Origin: Aquabacterium fontiphilum
Lineage (GTDB): Bacteria > Pseudomonadota > Gammaproteobacteria > Burkholderiales > Burkholderiaceae_C
Direction: 5' to 3'
Length of the DNA: 64,000 bases
Assembly: GCF_009909205.1 (NCBI RefSeq)
Contig: NZ_JAAAPN010000004.1
Coordinates: 186,001 to 250,000, forward strand
Part shown: in pieces, positions 24,640 through 33,800 of the stretch
Position numbering within the stretch: the first letter of the stretch is position 1
How the letters are laid out: each line of letters starts with the position of its first letter
Position numbers and translations under genes: made by a program
The notes under the pieces: model-generated
Databases searched by the model: none
Told to the model about the DNA's origin: nothing
What the model saw: only the letters and a program-made list of their open reading frames with translations

Positions 24640-27012
24640 TCAACACCTCAAACTGCACACCGCCACCTCCACCGTTGCCACCCAAGCTGCTGCTGGGGAA
24701 GATGTTGATACACCAGCCGAAGTCGCACGCATCTGCACTCCAGCAGGCACCTTCACATCCGTGATGTGTGTGGGCACTTGTGGCAAAGCATACTTGCTAG
24801 CAATTTGTTCTGCACTCAAACCCTTGATTTCAGCCGCAGGCATCACCCATGTATCAGCCTGCCCAGATCGTCCGCCCTCAACGTACACCCGTACAAAATC
24901 GGTCGGCTGGCTATTTTTGAAAATCACCGCTTCAGTATTGGCAATATACGGCGGCTTGAAGTTAAGGTTCTCCTTGAGAATAGCAGCATTCAGCGCATCT
25001 GCACTTTCTTTGCTCGTCACGATCGCTCCTGGAGGCAACAGAGACTGAACACGTGCATCCGCCTCGGCGGGGCTGAGCAATTGTGCTGGCTTCCACGGGC
25101 CCGTGGGCGACATGGTCTTGTCTGGCGCTGCGATGGAGCCATCTCTGAACACATTGTTCTCCACCCGCGCCCTGGCAATCTGTTCAGCCTCTTGCGAGCC
25201 CACCCTGGCCGTGCTGCCATCCACAAAGCGCCAGACCTTCTGGCCGCTTTGCATCACCACTTCGGCAATCTTCTGCCCAGCCTTGGTCGCCAGTGCTGCG
25301 CCCACCACCAGGTCTTCCGGCCCGGGCAACAACAGGGTGGGCGCCATCGCCACGCCCATCGCCGTCAGCGCATTGCGGTTATCTATGGCTGATACGTAAC
25401 GCGCCGGGTCGATGCTGACGTTGCCCAAGGCATCAAAGGTACTCACCGGGCCAAGGCGGACGACCTCTTGCGTCAGCATCCTAAGGACGAGCGCTTCTAC
25501 CTCCTTGGCGTTGATGCGATCCAGAGCGGGGGTGACCAGGGCCGCCTCGGGATCTGTCGCCGTCTGCACCTGCTTGAGCCCTTCGCCCCAGCCCGTGCCT
25601 CTGGCGTACAGTCGGTCGCGCTCTTCGCAGTCACCTGTCTTCTCGCACAGGGCCTGTGCTTTAAGCAAGGCCATGTTGTTCTGAAGGCTGAGGCGCTGAT
25701 ACTGCTCGTGTACGCGTCGCTCGCACTCGCTGTCCGTGCGGCAGGCCGTCAGAGCTTGCGCGTATTGCCGCTGTTGCTGGTGATTCAGGAAGTTGTTGCT
25801 GACTTCGTTGAAGGCGGCCATGGCGCCCGTGCTGCCACCCACGGCCGCCCCCAGCGCGGTGCTGGCCAGGGCTGCGAGGCCGCGCGCCAGATCAGGGTCC
25901 AGGCCCGCGTTGGCCAGTGCATCCAACAACAGGGGGCTGCCCGCGGTGCTGGCCGCTGCGCCTGCCGCCCCGGCAACGTTGCCCGTCAGGCCGCCTACCA
26001 CGGTATGTGCCAACAATCGCATGGTGCCTTGGTCGCCCCAGGCAGCGTCCAAGGCCTGGGCTTGCGCATCCAATGCATCAGCGCGGGCGGCATCGCCTTG
26101 CTCGCGGGCTTGCAAAGCCTTTGATCGCAGATCCAGCGATTCTTTGAGCTTGGCGTCGGCCACGTCGCCAATCAGCTTGCTCGCCTGCTTCCCAAACTCC
26201 GCCATCACGGTGGCCTGGGCCGTCACGTCTTGCGTCACGCGCTCGCGATCAAAGATCCGATCCAGCCCTTGTGAGGCATCGCCCGTGCGCACGCTTTGGT
26301 CGCCCGCCAGGCCTGACACCCCGGCCGTGGTGGTGCTGGCTGCGCTGTCGCTGGCTTGGCCGATGCCAGCGCTGTTTTGCCCGGCGCTGGTGCCCACGCT
26401 GACGCTCACGGCCTTGGCCTCGTAGCTGGCGCGGTTGTCGATGTCGCTCAGGCTCAGGCCCTGGGTGTTCAGGCTGTTGCGGCCTTCGTCGACGGCCTTG
26501 TCGGTGCTGGCGATCACGCCGCCTTGCAGCGTGGTCTGGCCTTGCACGTTCACCTGGAAGCCGCCGTCGCCCGCCTCAATGCCGCTGCGCTGCACCACGC
26601 TGGCGTAGTCGCTGTTGACTTTGCTGCTGCTGTAGCTGGCCTGGCCGCCCGAGCCGGCGCCGGGCCCGATGGTCACGCTGCCGCTCACGTTCTGCTGGCG
26701 GCTGCTGTAGGTGCTGGTGTCTTGCAGGCTTTGAACCGTCAGGTTGCCGCCCACGTTGGCCTGCACCTGCTGGCCTTGCACCACCGCGCCTTGCAGCGTG
26801 GTGTCGCCGCCTGAGCTCATGCCCACCGTCTGGCCGGCCTGCACCTGGGTGTTGACCTGCACCACGTCGTCGCCATCGCCCCGGCCTCGGCCCACGCTGC
26901 CTGAGGCAGAGAACCCAAACCCTTCGCTGCCAATCTTCACGCCCACGGCCGCGCTGCTGCTCTTGTTCTCGCTGCGCTCGCTGTAGCGGTCTTGCGTTGG
27001 GCCACGGGCCAC
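24640..27012 (-). CDS. Orphan CdiA C-terminal fragment, cassette 2, frameshifted near its end
   Basis: Open frame of 790 codons with only a GTG outside the homologous region, so it lacks a true CdiA N-terminus. Residues from about 6 to 278 copy cdiA (DRYSERSENKSS ... AEFGKQASK). A pretoxin helper follows (VVGGLTGNVAGAAGAAAS, TLLLPGPEDLVVGAALATKAG), then a toxin region with YALPQVPTHITDVKVPAG. The annotated end ATSAGVSTSSPAAAWVATVEV looks wrong: after a single-base change near 24708 another frame reads NIFPSSSLGGNGGGGGVQFEVL and stops at 24623, next to the immunity gene. The Gly-rich GGGVQFEVL end recalls ADP-ribosyltransferase-fold toxins, a weak guess. Confidence 0.75.
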   Translation of the reverse strand: MARGPTQDRYSERSENKSSSAAVGVKIGSEGFGFSASGSVGRGRGDGDDVVQVNTQVQAGQTVGMSSGGDTTLQGAVVQGQQVQANVGGNLTVQSLQDTSTYSSRQQNVSGSVTIGPGAGSGGQASYSSSKVNSDYASVVQRSGIEAGDGGFQVNVQGQTTLQGGVIASTDKAVDEGRNSLNTQGLSLSDIDNRASYEAKAVSVSVGTSAGQNSAGIGQASDSAASTTTAGVSGLAGDQSVRTGDASQGLDRIFDRERVTQDVTAQATVMAEFGKQASKLIGDVADAKLKESLDLRSKALQAREQGDAARADALDAQAQALDAAWGDQGTMRLLAHTVVGGLTGNVAGAAGAAASTAGSPLLLDALANAGLDPDLARGLAALASTALGAAVGGSTGAMAAFNEVSNNFLNHQQQRQYAQALTACRTDSECERRVHEQYQRLSLQNNMALLKAQALCEKTGDCEERDRLYARGTGWGEGLKQVQTATDPEAALVTPALDRINAKEVEALVLRMLTQEVVRLGPVSTFDALGNVSIDPARYVSAIDNRNALTAMGVAMAPTLLLPGPEDLVVGAALATKAGQKIAEVVMQSGQKVWRFVDGSTARVGSQEAEQIARARVENNVFRDGSIAAPDKTMSPTGPWKPAQLLSPAEADARVQSLLPPGAIVTSKESADALNAAILKENLNFKPPYIANTEAVIFKNSQPTDFVRVYVEGGRSGQADTWVMPAAEIKGLSAEQIASKYALPQVPTHITDVKVPAGVQMRATSAGVSTSSPAAAWVATVEVAVCSLRC
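26180..26996 (-). repeat. cdiA repeat copy 2 (full length)
   Basis: 817 bases matching cdiA 32185-33001 with scattered substitutions and the same length. Both edges are sharp: unique sequence begins directly on each side. Confidence 0.88.
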
Positions 27013-27018
27013 AGATCA

Positions 27019-27897
27019 TCAGCCCCGTCCAAGCAGCCGGGCCAACCAGCCGCGCTTTTCGTCTGCACGAGCTGGATGGGTGCTGGGGCCATCTGGTCGC
27101 AGCAAGTCGCCGGGATAGTGCTCATGCCCCAGGCACAGGCTGTCGTCCAGCCCAAAGGCCTTGACTGCTGCCACGGCTTCGATGCACCAGCGACCAAAGT
27201 AGCTGCCCATCTCCAGCGGGTGTTGATCAGGGTCGCCATAGATGTACCAAAAGGGCTCGATGGTTGGTGCCTTTTTGTTCTTGGGGGCGGGGCGCTTGAG
27301 TTCGGGGTACCAGTGGTCAACGAAGTCTCGCAACAAGGCCGCCTGCTGATCTGCGGGGGCGTCCACCGCCGTGAGCAGGCGCGCATAGGGCTTGGCATGC
27401 AGCAGCTTGGCGCCAACGCGCCGCGATGGCGTCCGGCTGGCGATCACGCGATCCAGCAGCACATCATCGCCTTCGCCGCCCACCAGATCGATCAAGCGCT
27501 GCCACTGTTCATCGGGTATCTCCAGTGCCAGCGCCAAACCAACCAGCCAGAAGCACCAGTTGTAGTGGTTCAGGTTTGACAGCGAGAAATCCCAGTCTCG
27601 GCAGGTTGGCAGACCATGCGCTTGGCAGACCTCGTCGCTCAGGCGGTTGGACAGCTCCCAGGCGTCCAGCAGGCCAGGGAAGTGCTGGGGCAAGTCGCGG
27701 ATGGGGGCGCCGGAGGAGTAGAGACGCAGCATGATCCGAGTCGAATCCACCACCAAGTTGAATACGTACTGCGGCTCGTATATCGGATTCTTCGTGGGTT
27801 CTGTTTTTACTCGTTGAATAGATTCAGTCAACCACGTTTCATCTTTTCGAATCCATTTGCTCCAGTAATCCCGATCACCTAGCTTCGATCGGATCAT
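27019..27897 (-). CDS. PoNi-type immunity protein (DUF1910/DUF1911) of orphan cassette 3
   Basis: A 292-residue protein matching the immunity family of PoNe DNase toxins: an N-terminal helical DUF1910-like half and a C-terminal DUF1911-like half with GRWCIEAVAAVKAFGLDDS and HEHYPGDLLRPD. The start overlaps the cassette-3 toxin stop as ATGA, so toxin and immunity are coupled. The known mechanism is direct binding to and blocking of the PoNe nuclease. It could be expressed from a local promoter and give resistance to PoNe attackers even though its toxin is silent. Confidence 0.85.
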   Translation of the reverse strand: MIRSKLGDRDYWSKWIRKDETWLTESIQRVKTEPTKNPIYEPQYVFNLVVDSTRIMLRLYSSGAPIRDLPQHFPGLLDAWELSNRLSDEVCQAHGLPTCRDWDFSLSNLNHYNWCFWLVGLALALEIPDEQWQRLIDLVGGEGDDVLLDRVIASRTPSRRVGAKLLHAKPYARLLTAVDAPADQQAALLRDFVDHWYPELKRPAPKNKKAPTIEPFWYIYGDPDQHPLEMGSYFGRWCIEAVAAVKAFGLDDSLCLGHEHYPGDLLRPDGPSTHPARADEKRGWLARLLGRG

Positions 27898-29786
27898 TTC
27901 TGCGCTCCCGACGGATTCAGGCTCCGGGGCAAGATCTTTGATGCGTCTATCAGTTTTGGCTTCCCCAACGAATCCAGCACTTGCACCGCGGTTGAACCAT
28001 CAGGACGAACAGTCACCACCCAGCTTTCTACCCGCCCAGCCCTCAATGCGTTGTAAACATCTCGAGATTGCTCAACTCCAACCGCCTTCTCAATCCGCCC
28101 AGACCCCCCAATCCAGCTGGTGCTTCCCTGCTTACCATCATCCGTGTTTTTCAACACCTGTGCCCCAGTCTTGTGGTCTTGTCCCACAAACTTGATCTCG
28201 ACACTCACATAGTCCACGTCAGGGCGATTGACCTTGTACAGCTCGTCAATCCCGGTGTGGCCCTGGCCTTGCACGCGTGCAATCTGCTGTCCGTCAGGCA
28301 GGATCTGCCTGACGGTGTTCGGTGCAAACAGCTGCTCGCTGATGACCCTTTTTTGTTCGTTGGTCAGCTTGCTCATGTCCAGCAGCGGATTGCCTGCCTT
28401 GTCGAACGCCCCGCCTGAGCGCAACAGCGCCTCTTCGGCCGCCTTGGCCGTCCCGGGCAAGGCGCCTCCCGGGCTGCGCTCAGTCACTTTCACCACCGAG
28501 CCAGCGCCTCTGGCGGGCACCCGTACCCCGATCAGCAACTCCTCCAACGTGGTGTCAGGCGTGGCTTGGCCGCTGCGGGCGTTCATGCCCTCCAGCAGGC
28601 TTTGCTCTCGGCGCTCTTTGCCCGGCATCACCGACGCCTGGCTGCTGGGCGAGCCTCCGGGGAAGATGTTGCCGTAAGGGTTGTCTCGCTGGGCCTGCGT
28701 GGCGCTGAAGTAGGTTTGCGGCTGCCCGTCGGTACCCAACACCACGCGACCACGGCCGTCCAAGATCGGCTTGCCCGCGTCAGCGGCCAACAGGCGCCGG
28801 GCCTCACCCAGGTGCTCGAAGAAGCTCTCGGCCATGCCCATGGAGGCCTGGCTGCCCTTGTGGCCTGCCGCCGCGATGATTTGTTCGTACATGGCTTGGT
28901 TCTTGATCGCCTCTTGGGTGTCTACCCGGCCCTCGGCCACACGCTCAAGCATATCGCTCCAGTACAGGGTGGCGTGCTGCAGGCACGACGCATCACCCCG
29001 GCAGGTGTCTTGCGCCTTCTTTCTGGCCAGTTCCTGGATGCGTTGCTTCTCACTCGGATGCAACTGCCGATTGTTCGTGTCCTGGTTAAACCCCGCCGCC
29101 GCACCGGCGCTGCCGCCCACGGCCCCACCCAGCACGGCAGCGGTGCCACCGGCGGCCAGGCCGGCCACGCCCTTGGCCACGCTGTCGCTCAAGCCAGCCT
29201 TCTGCAGGCTGCTTTGCAGTTGGGCTTGCAGATCGTCAATGCGAGGGGCCGCGGCTGCGCTGGCGCCGGCCCCCAGCGCCCCGCCCAGGTCGCCGGTCAG
29301 GCCTCCCACCACGGCGTGCAGGGCTACGCGGTAGCTGCCGCCTTCTTTCCATTGCTCGTGATCAGCCAACAGTTGCGCATCCTGGAGGTTGGCGTTGGCC
29401 TGATCGACCGTCATTCCCTGAGAGTCCAGCTTCTCCAAGCGTCGGGCCTGCTCAGTCGTGAGCTGTCCTCTTTGGCGATCTTGCTCCAACGCCAGTCTCT
29501 CGCGCGCCTCATCGACAGGTTTCATGCGGTTTTGCGCATAGTCCCCCACCGCCTTGCTCGCCTGCTTCCCAAACTCCGCCATCACCGTGGCCTGGGCCGT
29601 CACGTCTTGCGTCACGCCCTCGCGATCAAAGATCCGGTCCAGCCCTTGCGAGGCATCGCCCGTGCGCACGCTGTGGTCGCCCGCCAGGCCCGACACCCCC
29701 GCTGTGGTGGTGCTGGCCGCGCTGTCGCTGGCCTGGCCGATGCCGGCGCTGTTTTGCCCGGCACTGGTGCCCACGCTGACGCTCAC
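27894..29786 (-). CDS. Orphan CdiA C-terminal fragment, cassette 3, PoNe-type DNase tip
   Basis: Open frame of 630 codons that begins after a nonsense codon (29800-29802) inside the cdiA-like repeat. A pretoxin segment carries AAGFNQDTNNRQLHPSEKQRIQELARKKA, matching the FNVDTNNRRLHSSER junction of intact cdiA. The toxin tip has GHTGIDELYKV followed by YVSVEIKFVGQD, which fits the PD-(D/E)xK core (D, then ExK) of PoNe nucleases, and the adjacent gene is PoNi-like. It has no signal peptide or TPS domain, so it is secreted only if recombined into cdiA. Confidence 0.8.
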   Translation of the reverse strand: MSVSVGTSAGQNSAGIGQASDSAASTTTAGVSGLAGDHSVRTGDASQGLDRIFDREGVTQDVTAQATVMAEFGKQASKAVGDYAQNRMKPVDEARERLALEQDRQRGQLTTEQARRLEKLDSQGMTVDQANANLQDAQLLADHEQWKEGGSYRVALHAVVGGLTGDLGGALGAGASAAAAPRIDDLQAQLQSSLQKAGLSDSVAKGVAGLAAGGTAAVLGGAVGGSAGAAAGFNQDTNNRQLHPSEKQRIQELARKKAQDTCRGDASCLQHATLYWSDMLERVAEGRVDTQEAIKNQAMYEQIIAAAGHKGSQASMGMAESFFEHLGEARRLLAADAGKPILDGRGRVVLGTDGQPQTYFSATQAQRDNPYGNIFPGGSPSSQASVMPGKERREQSLLEGMNARSGQATPDTTLEELLIGVRVPARGAGSVVKVTERSPGGALPGTAKAAEEALLRSGGAFDKAGNPLLDMSKLTNEQKRVISEQLFAPNTVRQILPDGQQIARVQGQGHTGIDELYKVNRPDVDYVSVEIKFVGQDHKTGAQVLKNTDDGKQGSTSWIGGSGRIEKAVGVEQSRDVYNALRAGRVESWVVTVRPDGSTAVQVLDSLGKPKLIDASKILPRSLNPSGAQK

Positions 29787-30005
29787 GGCCTTGGCCTCTT
29801 AGCTGGCGCGGTTGTCGATGTCGCTCAGGCTCAGGCCTTGGGTGTTCAGGCTGTTGCGGCCTTCGTCGACGGCTTTGTCGGTGCTGGCGATCACGCCGCC
29901 TTGCAGCGTGGTCTGGCCTTGCACGTTCACCTGGAAGCCGCCATCGCCCGCCTCAATGCCGCTGCGTTGCACCACGCTGGCGTAGTCGCTGTTGACTTTG
30001 CTGCT
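29557..30005 (-). repeat. cdiA repeat copy 3 (truncated, with a nonsense codon)
   Basis: About 449 bases matching the start of the 817-base repeat, ending at CTGCT 30001-30005. At 29800-29802 the sense codon TAC (Tyr in DNRASYEAK) is TAA, so the cassette cannot be read through from this copy. Confidence 0.85.
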
Positions 30006-30110
30006 TTAGTGGGTCGAGCCTCCGGGCCCGATACCGCCGATGCCCGGCTCCACAGCATGGTCTTCACGGCCAACGGCACAACAGGTGCGGTCAAGACCGC
30101 AATGGCTTGA
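29787..30110 (-). pseudogene. Repeat 5' part and remnant of an older CdiA tip
   Basis: Between the nonsense codon and the next gene lie the 5' part of repeat copy 3 (to 30005) and about 60 bases that, read leftwards, encode PLAVKTMLWSRASAVSGPE. This matches QLAVKTLLWNQTSAVSGLA of the intact cdiA tip (about 31180-31240). It is a fragment of another toxin module of the same class left between two recombination points. No intact gene is present. Confidence 0.7.
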
Positions 30111-30807
30111 ACTCCAACACAACATCTTTCGCAAGCACCGGCGGTTGGCGGCGTCCCGCCCACTCAAAGAACTGAACCTGCATGTGCAACTCTCCAGGCT
30201 CAGCCGCCACGCGCTTTAGATGCACATGCACCTCAGTGCCGCTGTTCTGGCGTATGCGCCACAAGGTGTCGTGCTCCGTATCCGTCACAGGCTTGTTTTC
30301 ACGTCGAACAAACTTGCTGCGGATCTGCTTGACCAAGGCCTCTTCCGAGTAGTCGCCTTCGCAGCGGTATCGCCCCTCGACAACGGGCTGTAGCGGCCAG
30401 GCTCGGCCCTCAAGCACCCATGAATCCGCTTCAACCTCTTTTAGCCGGCGAACATAGCCGGGTGGTCCCTCGCAACCCTTGTCATGCGTGAAGCCGGAGG
30501 GCTTGTCTTTCTTGTACTTGTCCCACTCAAGGTAAATAACGCCCGTAGACAACGCCGTCAACACCATCCAAAACACAGGCAATCCAAGCAAGTAGCGCGA
30601 GAGCAATTCTGCAGGCTGCCGGAGGTTTGCACATGCTGACTCTTTAAGCCCAAGTTCGGAGAGCAAGCCAAGACACTCTCCACCAAGCAAGACGGCGATG
30701 ACTACGAAAACAGCTATAGACGCGTAGACCAAAGATTTCAGTAGTCCACGGAAGTAATCCTGCCGAATCTCACGCCAGAAATCTGCGAACGAATGCATAT
30801 CCGTCAT
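30091..30807 (-). CDS. Putative CdiI immunity protein of the expressed CdiA
   Basis: A 238-residue protein starting at ATG 30807 (MTDMHSFADFWREIR), five bases after the cdiA stop, or at ATG 30798. Two hydrophobic segments (SLVYASIAVFVVIAVLLGG and LLGLPVFWMVLTALSTGVIYL) put it in the inner membrane with a large soluble C-terminal part. Position defines it as the cognate immunity protein. A membrane immunity protein fits a toxin tip rich in hydrophobic Gly/Ala segments. Family not recognised. Confidence 0.75.
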   Translation of the reverse strand: MTDMHSFADFWREIRQDYFRGLLKSLVYASIAVFVVIAVLLGGECLGLLSELGLKESACANLRQPAELLSRYLLGLPVFWMVLTALSTGVIYLEWDKYKKDKPSGFTHDKGCEGPPGYVRRLKEVEADSWVLEGRAWPLQPVVEGRYRCEGDYSEEALVKQIRSKFVRRENKPVTDTEHDTLWRIRQNSGTEVHVHLKRVAAEPGELHMQVQFFEWAGRRQPPVLAKDVVLEFKPLRS

Positions 30808-30812
30808 CAGCC

Positions 30813-33800
30813 TTATCTGCCTGAACCTGCGTTTTGCTGAGGACTTCTGCCGATCAACGAAAACACCCAAGTCACGAACTCTTGTGCTGCTGGACCGCCG
30901 AGAACACCCATGGGGCCTGGCAACTGCCCCGCTGCGTAACCCGCTACAGCACCACCCGCCGTCGCCCCCTGCGGACTACCCGTCACCACCGCGCCAGCGG
31001 CATTGGCCGCCAAGACACCCGTCAAACCAACGGCATGCATCGTTCGGCCCGACTCGAAAGCTGTTTTTGAAGCGCCCACGACGCCCCCACCCGCCATCGA
31101 CGTCACCGTCGCCATGCCCGCCTCTTTCAGGTCCACCTCGCCTGTTTTAACCAGCTGCGCCCCCACATTCACCGAGCCCCCGGCCAAACCCGACACGGCT
31201 GAGGTTTGGTTCCACAGCAAAGTCTTCACGGCCAACTGACCGGCCGGCGTGGTCAGCGCCAAGGCCAGCGCGGGCGCGCCCACCACCACCCCGGCAGCCT
31301 TCAGCGCCTCTTCCATGCGTTTCAGCTCGGCCTGGTTTTGCGGGTGATTCGGGTTGTAATTGGCCTGGTACAGCAAGCAATCCGTGCTGGCGCAGGCATG
31401 GTGGCGCGGGCCTGCGTCGTCTCTGGGGGTGGCGCTCTGCGCGGCTTGCTTCAGCAAGTCTGCCGCCGCCTCTTTGCTCATCAGGTAGGGCGACCATCCG
31501 TCCATGGTGCCGCCCTGGATGCTGGTGGCGCCCACGATGAAGGCCTGCACGTCTCCCCGGGCTGCGCTGGTTTTCTCGACCACGGTGTTGTTCGTCACGG
31601 TCACCTCAAAGCCATCGTCGTGCTGGCGGTCTTGTGCCCAGCGCGCTTGTGTTTCGGGATTTTGCATGTTGGTGTAGACCTCTGGCTTGGCTGCAGCGCC
31701 CAGGGCCAGATTGGGCATCAGGCGCAGTTGTGCTTCGATCTCTGCCACGGTGTAGCGCCCGCCACTGGCCTTGGCCAACTCGATCGCCATTTTCCTCTCG
31801 CTGCTGTGCAGGCGACGGTTGTTGGTGTCCACGTTGAATGCCGCAGCCGCCCCCAGGTCTTGCCCGGCGGCCCATCCAAGTGCCGTGCTGAGCACCATGC
31901 CCGCCACGGCCTTCAGCGGCTCGCTCAAGGGCAGCTCTGAGGTCATCTGCTCTACCCAGGGGCCGGCCTTGGCTGCAGCGGCAGCCCCCAGCGCCGCGCT
32001 GAGCCCGCCCGAGGCCCCGCCCACCAAGGCCTGCATCAGCAGGTGGTAGTCGCCGCCTTCATCCCACTGTGCCGCATCGGCCCGCAGGCTGGCCGCTTTG
32101 GCGTCGTCGCCTGCTTGCTCGGCCTGCCATGCCTCCAGCTTGAGGGTTTCGCGCTTGCGCTGCGTGTAGTCAGCAGCGGCCTTACTCGCCTGCTTCCCAA
32201 ACTCCGCCATCACCGTGGCCTGGGCCGTCACGTCTTGCGTCACGCCCTCGCGATCAAAGATCCGGTCCAGCCCTTGCGAGGCATCGCCCGTGCGCACGCT
32301 GTGGTCGCCCGCCAGGCCCGACACCCCCGCTGTGGTGGTGCTGGCCGCGCTGTCGCTGGCCTGGCCGATGCCCGCGCTGTTTTGCCCGGCGCTGGTGCCC
32401 ACGCTGACGCTCACGGCCTTGGCCTCGTAGCTGGCGCGGTTGTCGATGTCGCTCAGGCTCAGGCCTTGGGTGTTCAGGCTGTTGCGGCCTTCGTCCACGG
32501 CTTTGTCCGTGCTGGCGATCACGCCGCCTTGCAGCGTGGTCTGGCCTTGCACGTTCACCTGGAAGCCGCCGTCGCCCGCCTCAATGCCGCTGCGTTGCAC
32601 CACGCTGGCGTAGTCGCTGTTGACTTTGCTGCTGCTGTAGCTGGCCTGGCCGCCCGAGCCTGCGCCGGATCCGATGGTCACGCTGCCGCTCACGTTTTGC
32701 TGGCGGCTGCTGTAGGTGCTGGTGTCTTGCAGGCTTTGCACCGTCAGGTCGCCGCCCACGTGGGCCTGCACCTGCTGGCCTTGCACCACCGCGCCTTGCA
32801 GCGTGGTGTCGCCGCCTGAGCTCATGCCCACCGTCTGGCCGGCCTGCACCTGGGTGTTGACCTGCACCACGTCGTCGCCATCGCCCCGGCCTCGGCCCGC
32901 GCTGCCAGAGGCAGAGAACCCCATCCCTTCGCTGCCAATCTTCACGCCCACGGCCGCGCTGCTGCTTTTGTTCTCGCTGCGCTCGCTGTAGCGGTCTTGC
33001 GCGGCTTGCAGGGTCAGCGCGTCTTGGGCGCTCAGCACCACGTCGCCTTGGGCCACGATGCGGCTGCCGCGTACCAGCAGGTCGCCAGTGCCGGCCTGGC
33101 CCTCTACCCCAGTGGCCTGCAGGCTGATGTCTTGCCCGGCCGCCACGGTCGAGCCCCGTGTGGTGTCGCCCGTGTTGCGCGTGGTGCTCTGGCTTTGGCT
33201 GCTACCCAGCATCAGGCTCACGCTCACATCGGTGGCTTTGTCCTTCTGGTAAGCATCGAGCATCTGGCCCGCATTGAGCACTTGCGTGATGGTGGCCAGC
33301 GCCTGCGTGCGGCTGTCTTGGGTCTGGCCCCGGGCGTCTTGCACACGCTGGTGGGTTTGTACGCCATCCACCACGGCGTTATTCAGGCTCAGCGTCAAGC
33401 CGCTTTGCTTGAAGCGGGTTTCCAGCTCGCTGCGGCTGAGCTGGCGCGCGTCCACCACATCCACCTCGGCCGCGCTGATGCGCACATCGCCGCTGGGCGC
33501 GATCACGTCGCTCCCCGTCTGACTGTAGCGGCCACGGGCCACGACGGTCACATCGCCACTGAGGCTACCCAGGGTACTGGCTTCGGCCAGTTCGCCCACC
33601 TCAGACGCGCGATCGCTGCGCTTCTGCGTGCCAATCGACACGCCAAACCCACCCGTTGACGACACGCCAGACTTTTTGACCTCCTTCTGCCTCAACTCCT
33701 CAAGCGATTCCGCTGCCGCATCAAGACGCACATCGCCTTGCGCGAGAACCGTCACACCTCGGGTGCTGACCACCGATGAACCCACCAAGGTCACGTCCTG

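Noticed and set aside
28566..30110. 514-codon plus-strand frame across cassette 3
   Set aside because: It mirrors the CdiA-like coding strand, recurs over every repeat copy for the same reason, and lacks domain features.
22484..30110. The CDI cassettes as insertion sequences or an integron array
   Set aside because: No transposase, integrase, terminal inverted repeats or attC-like sites were seen; the duplications are of cdiA itself.
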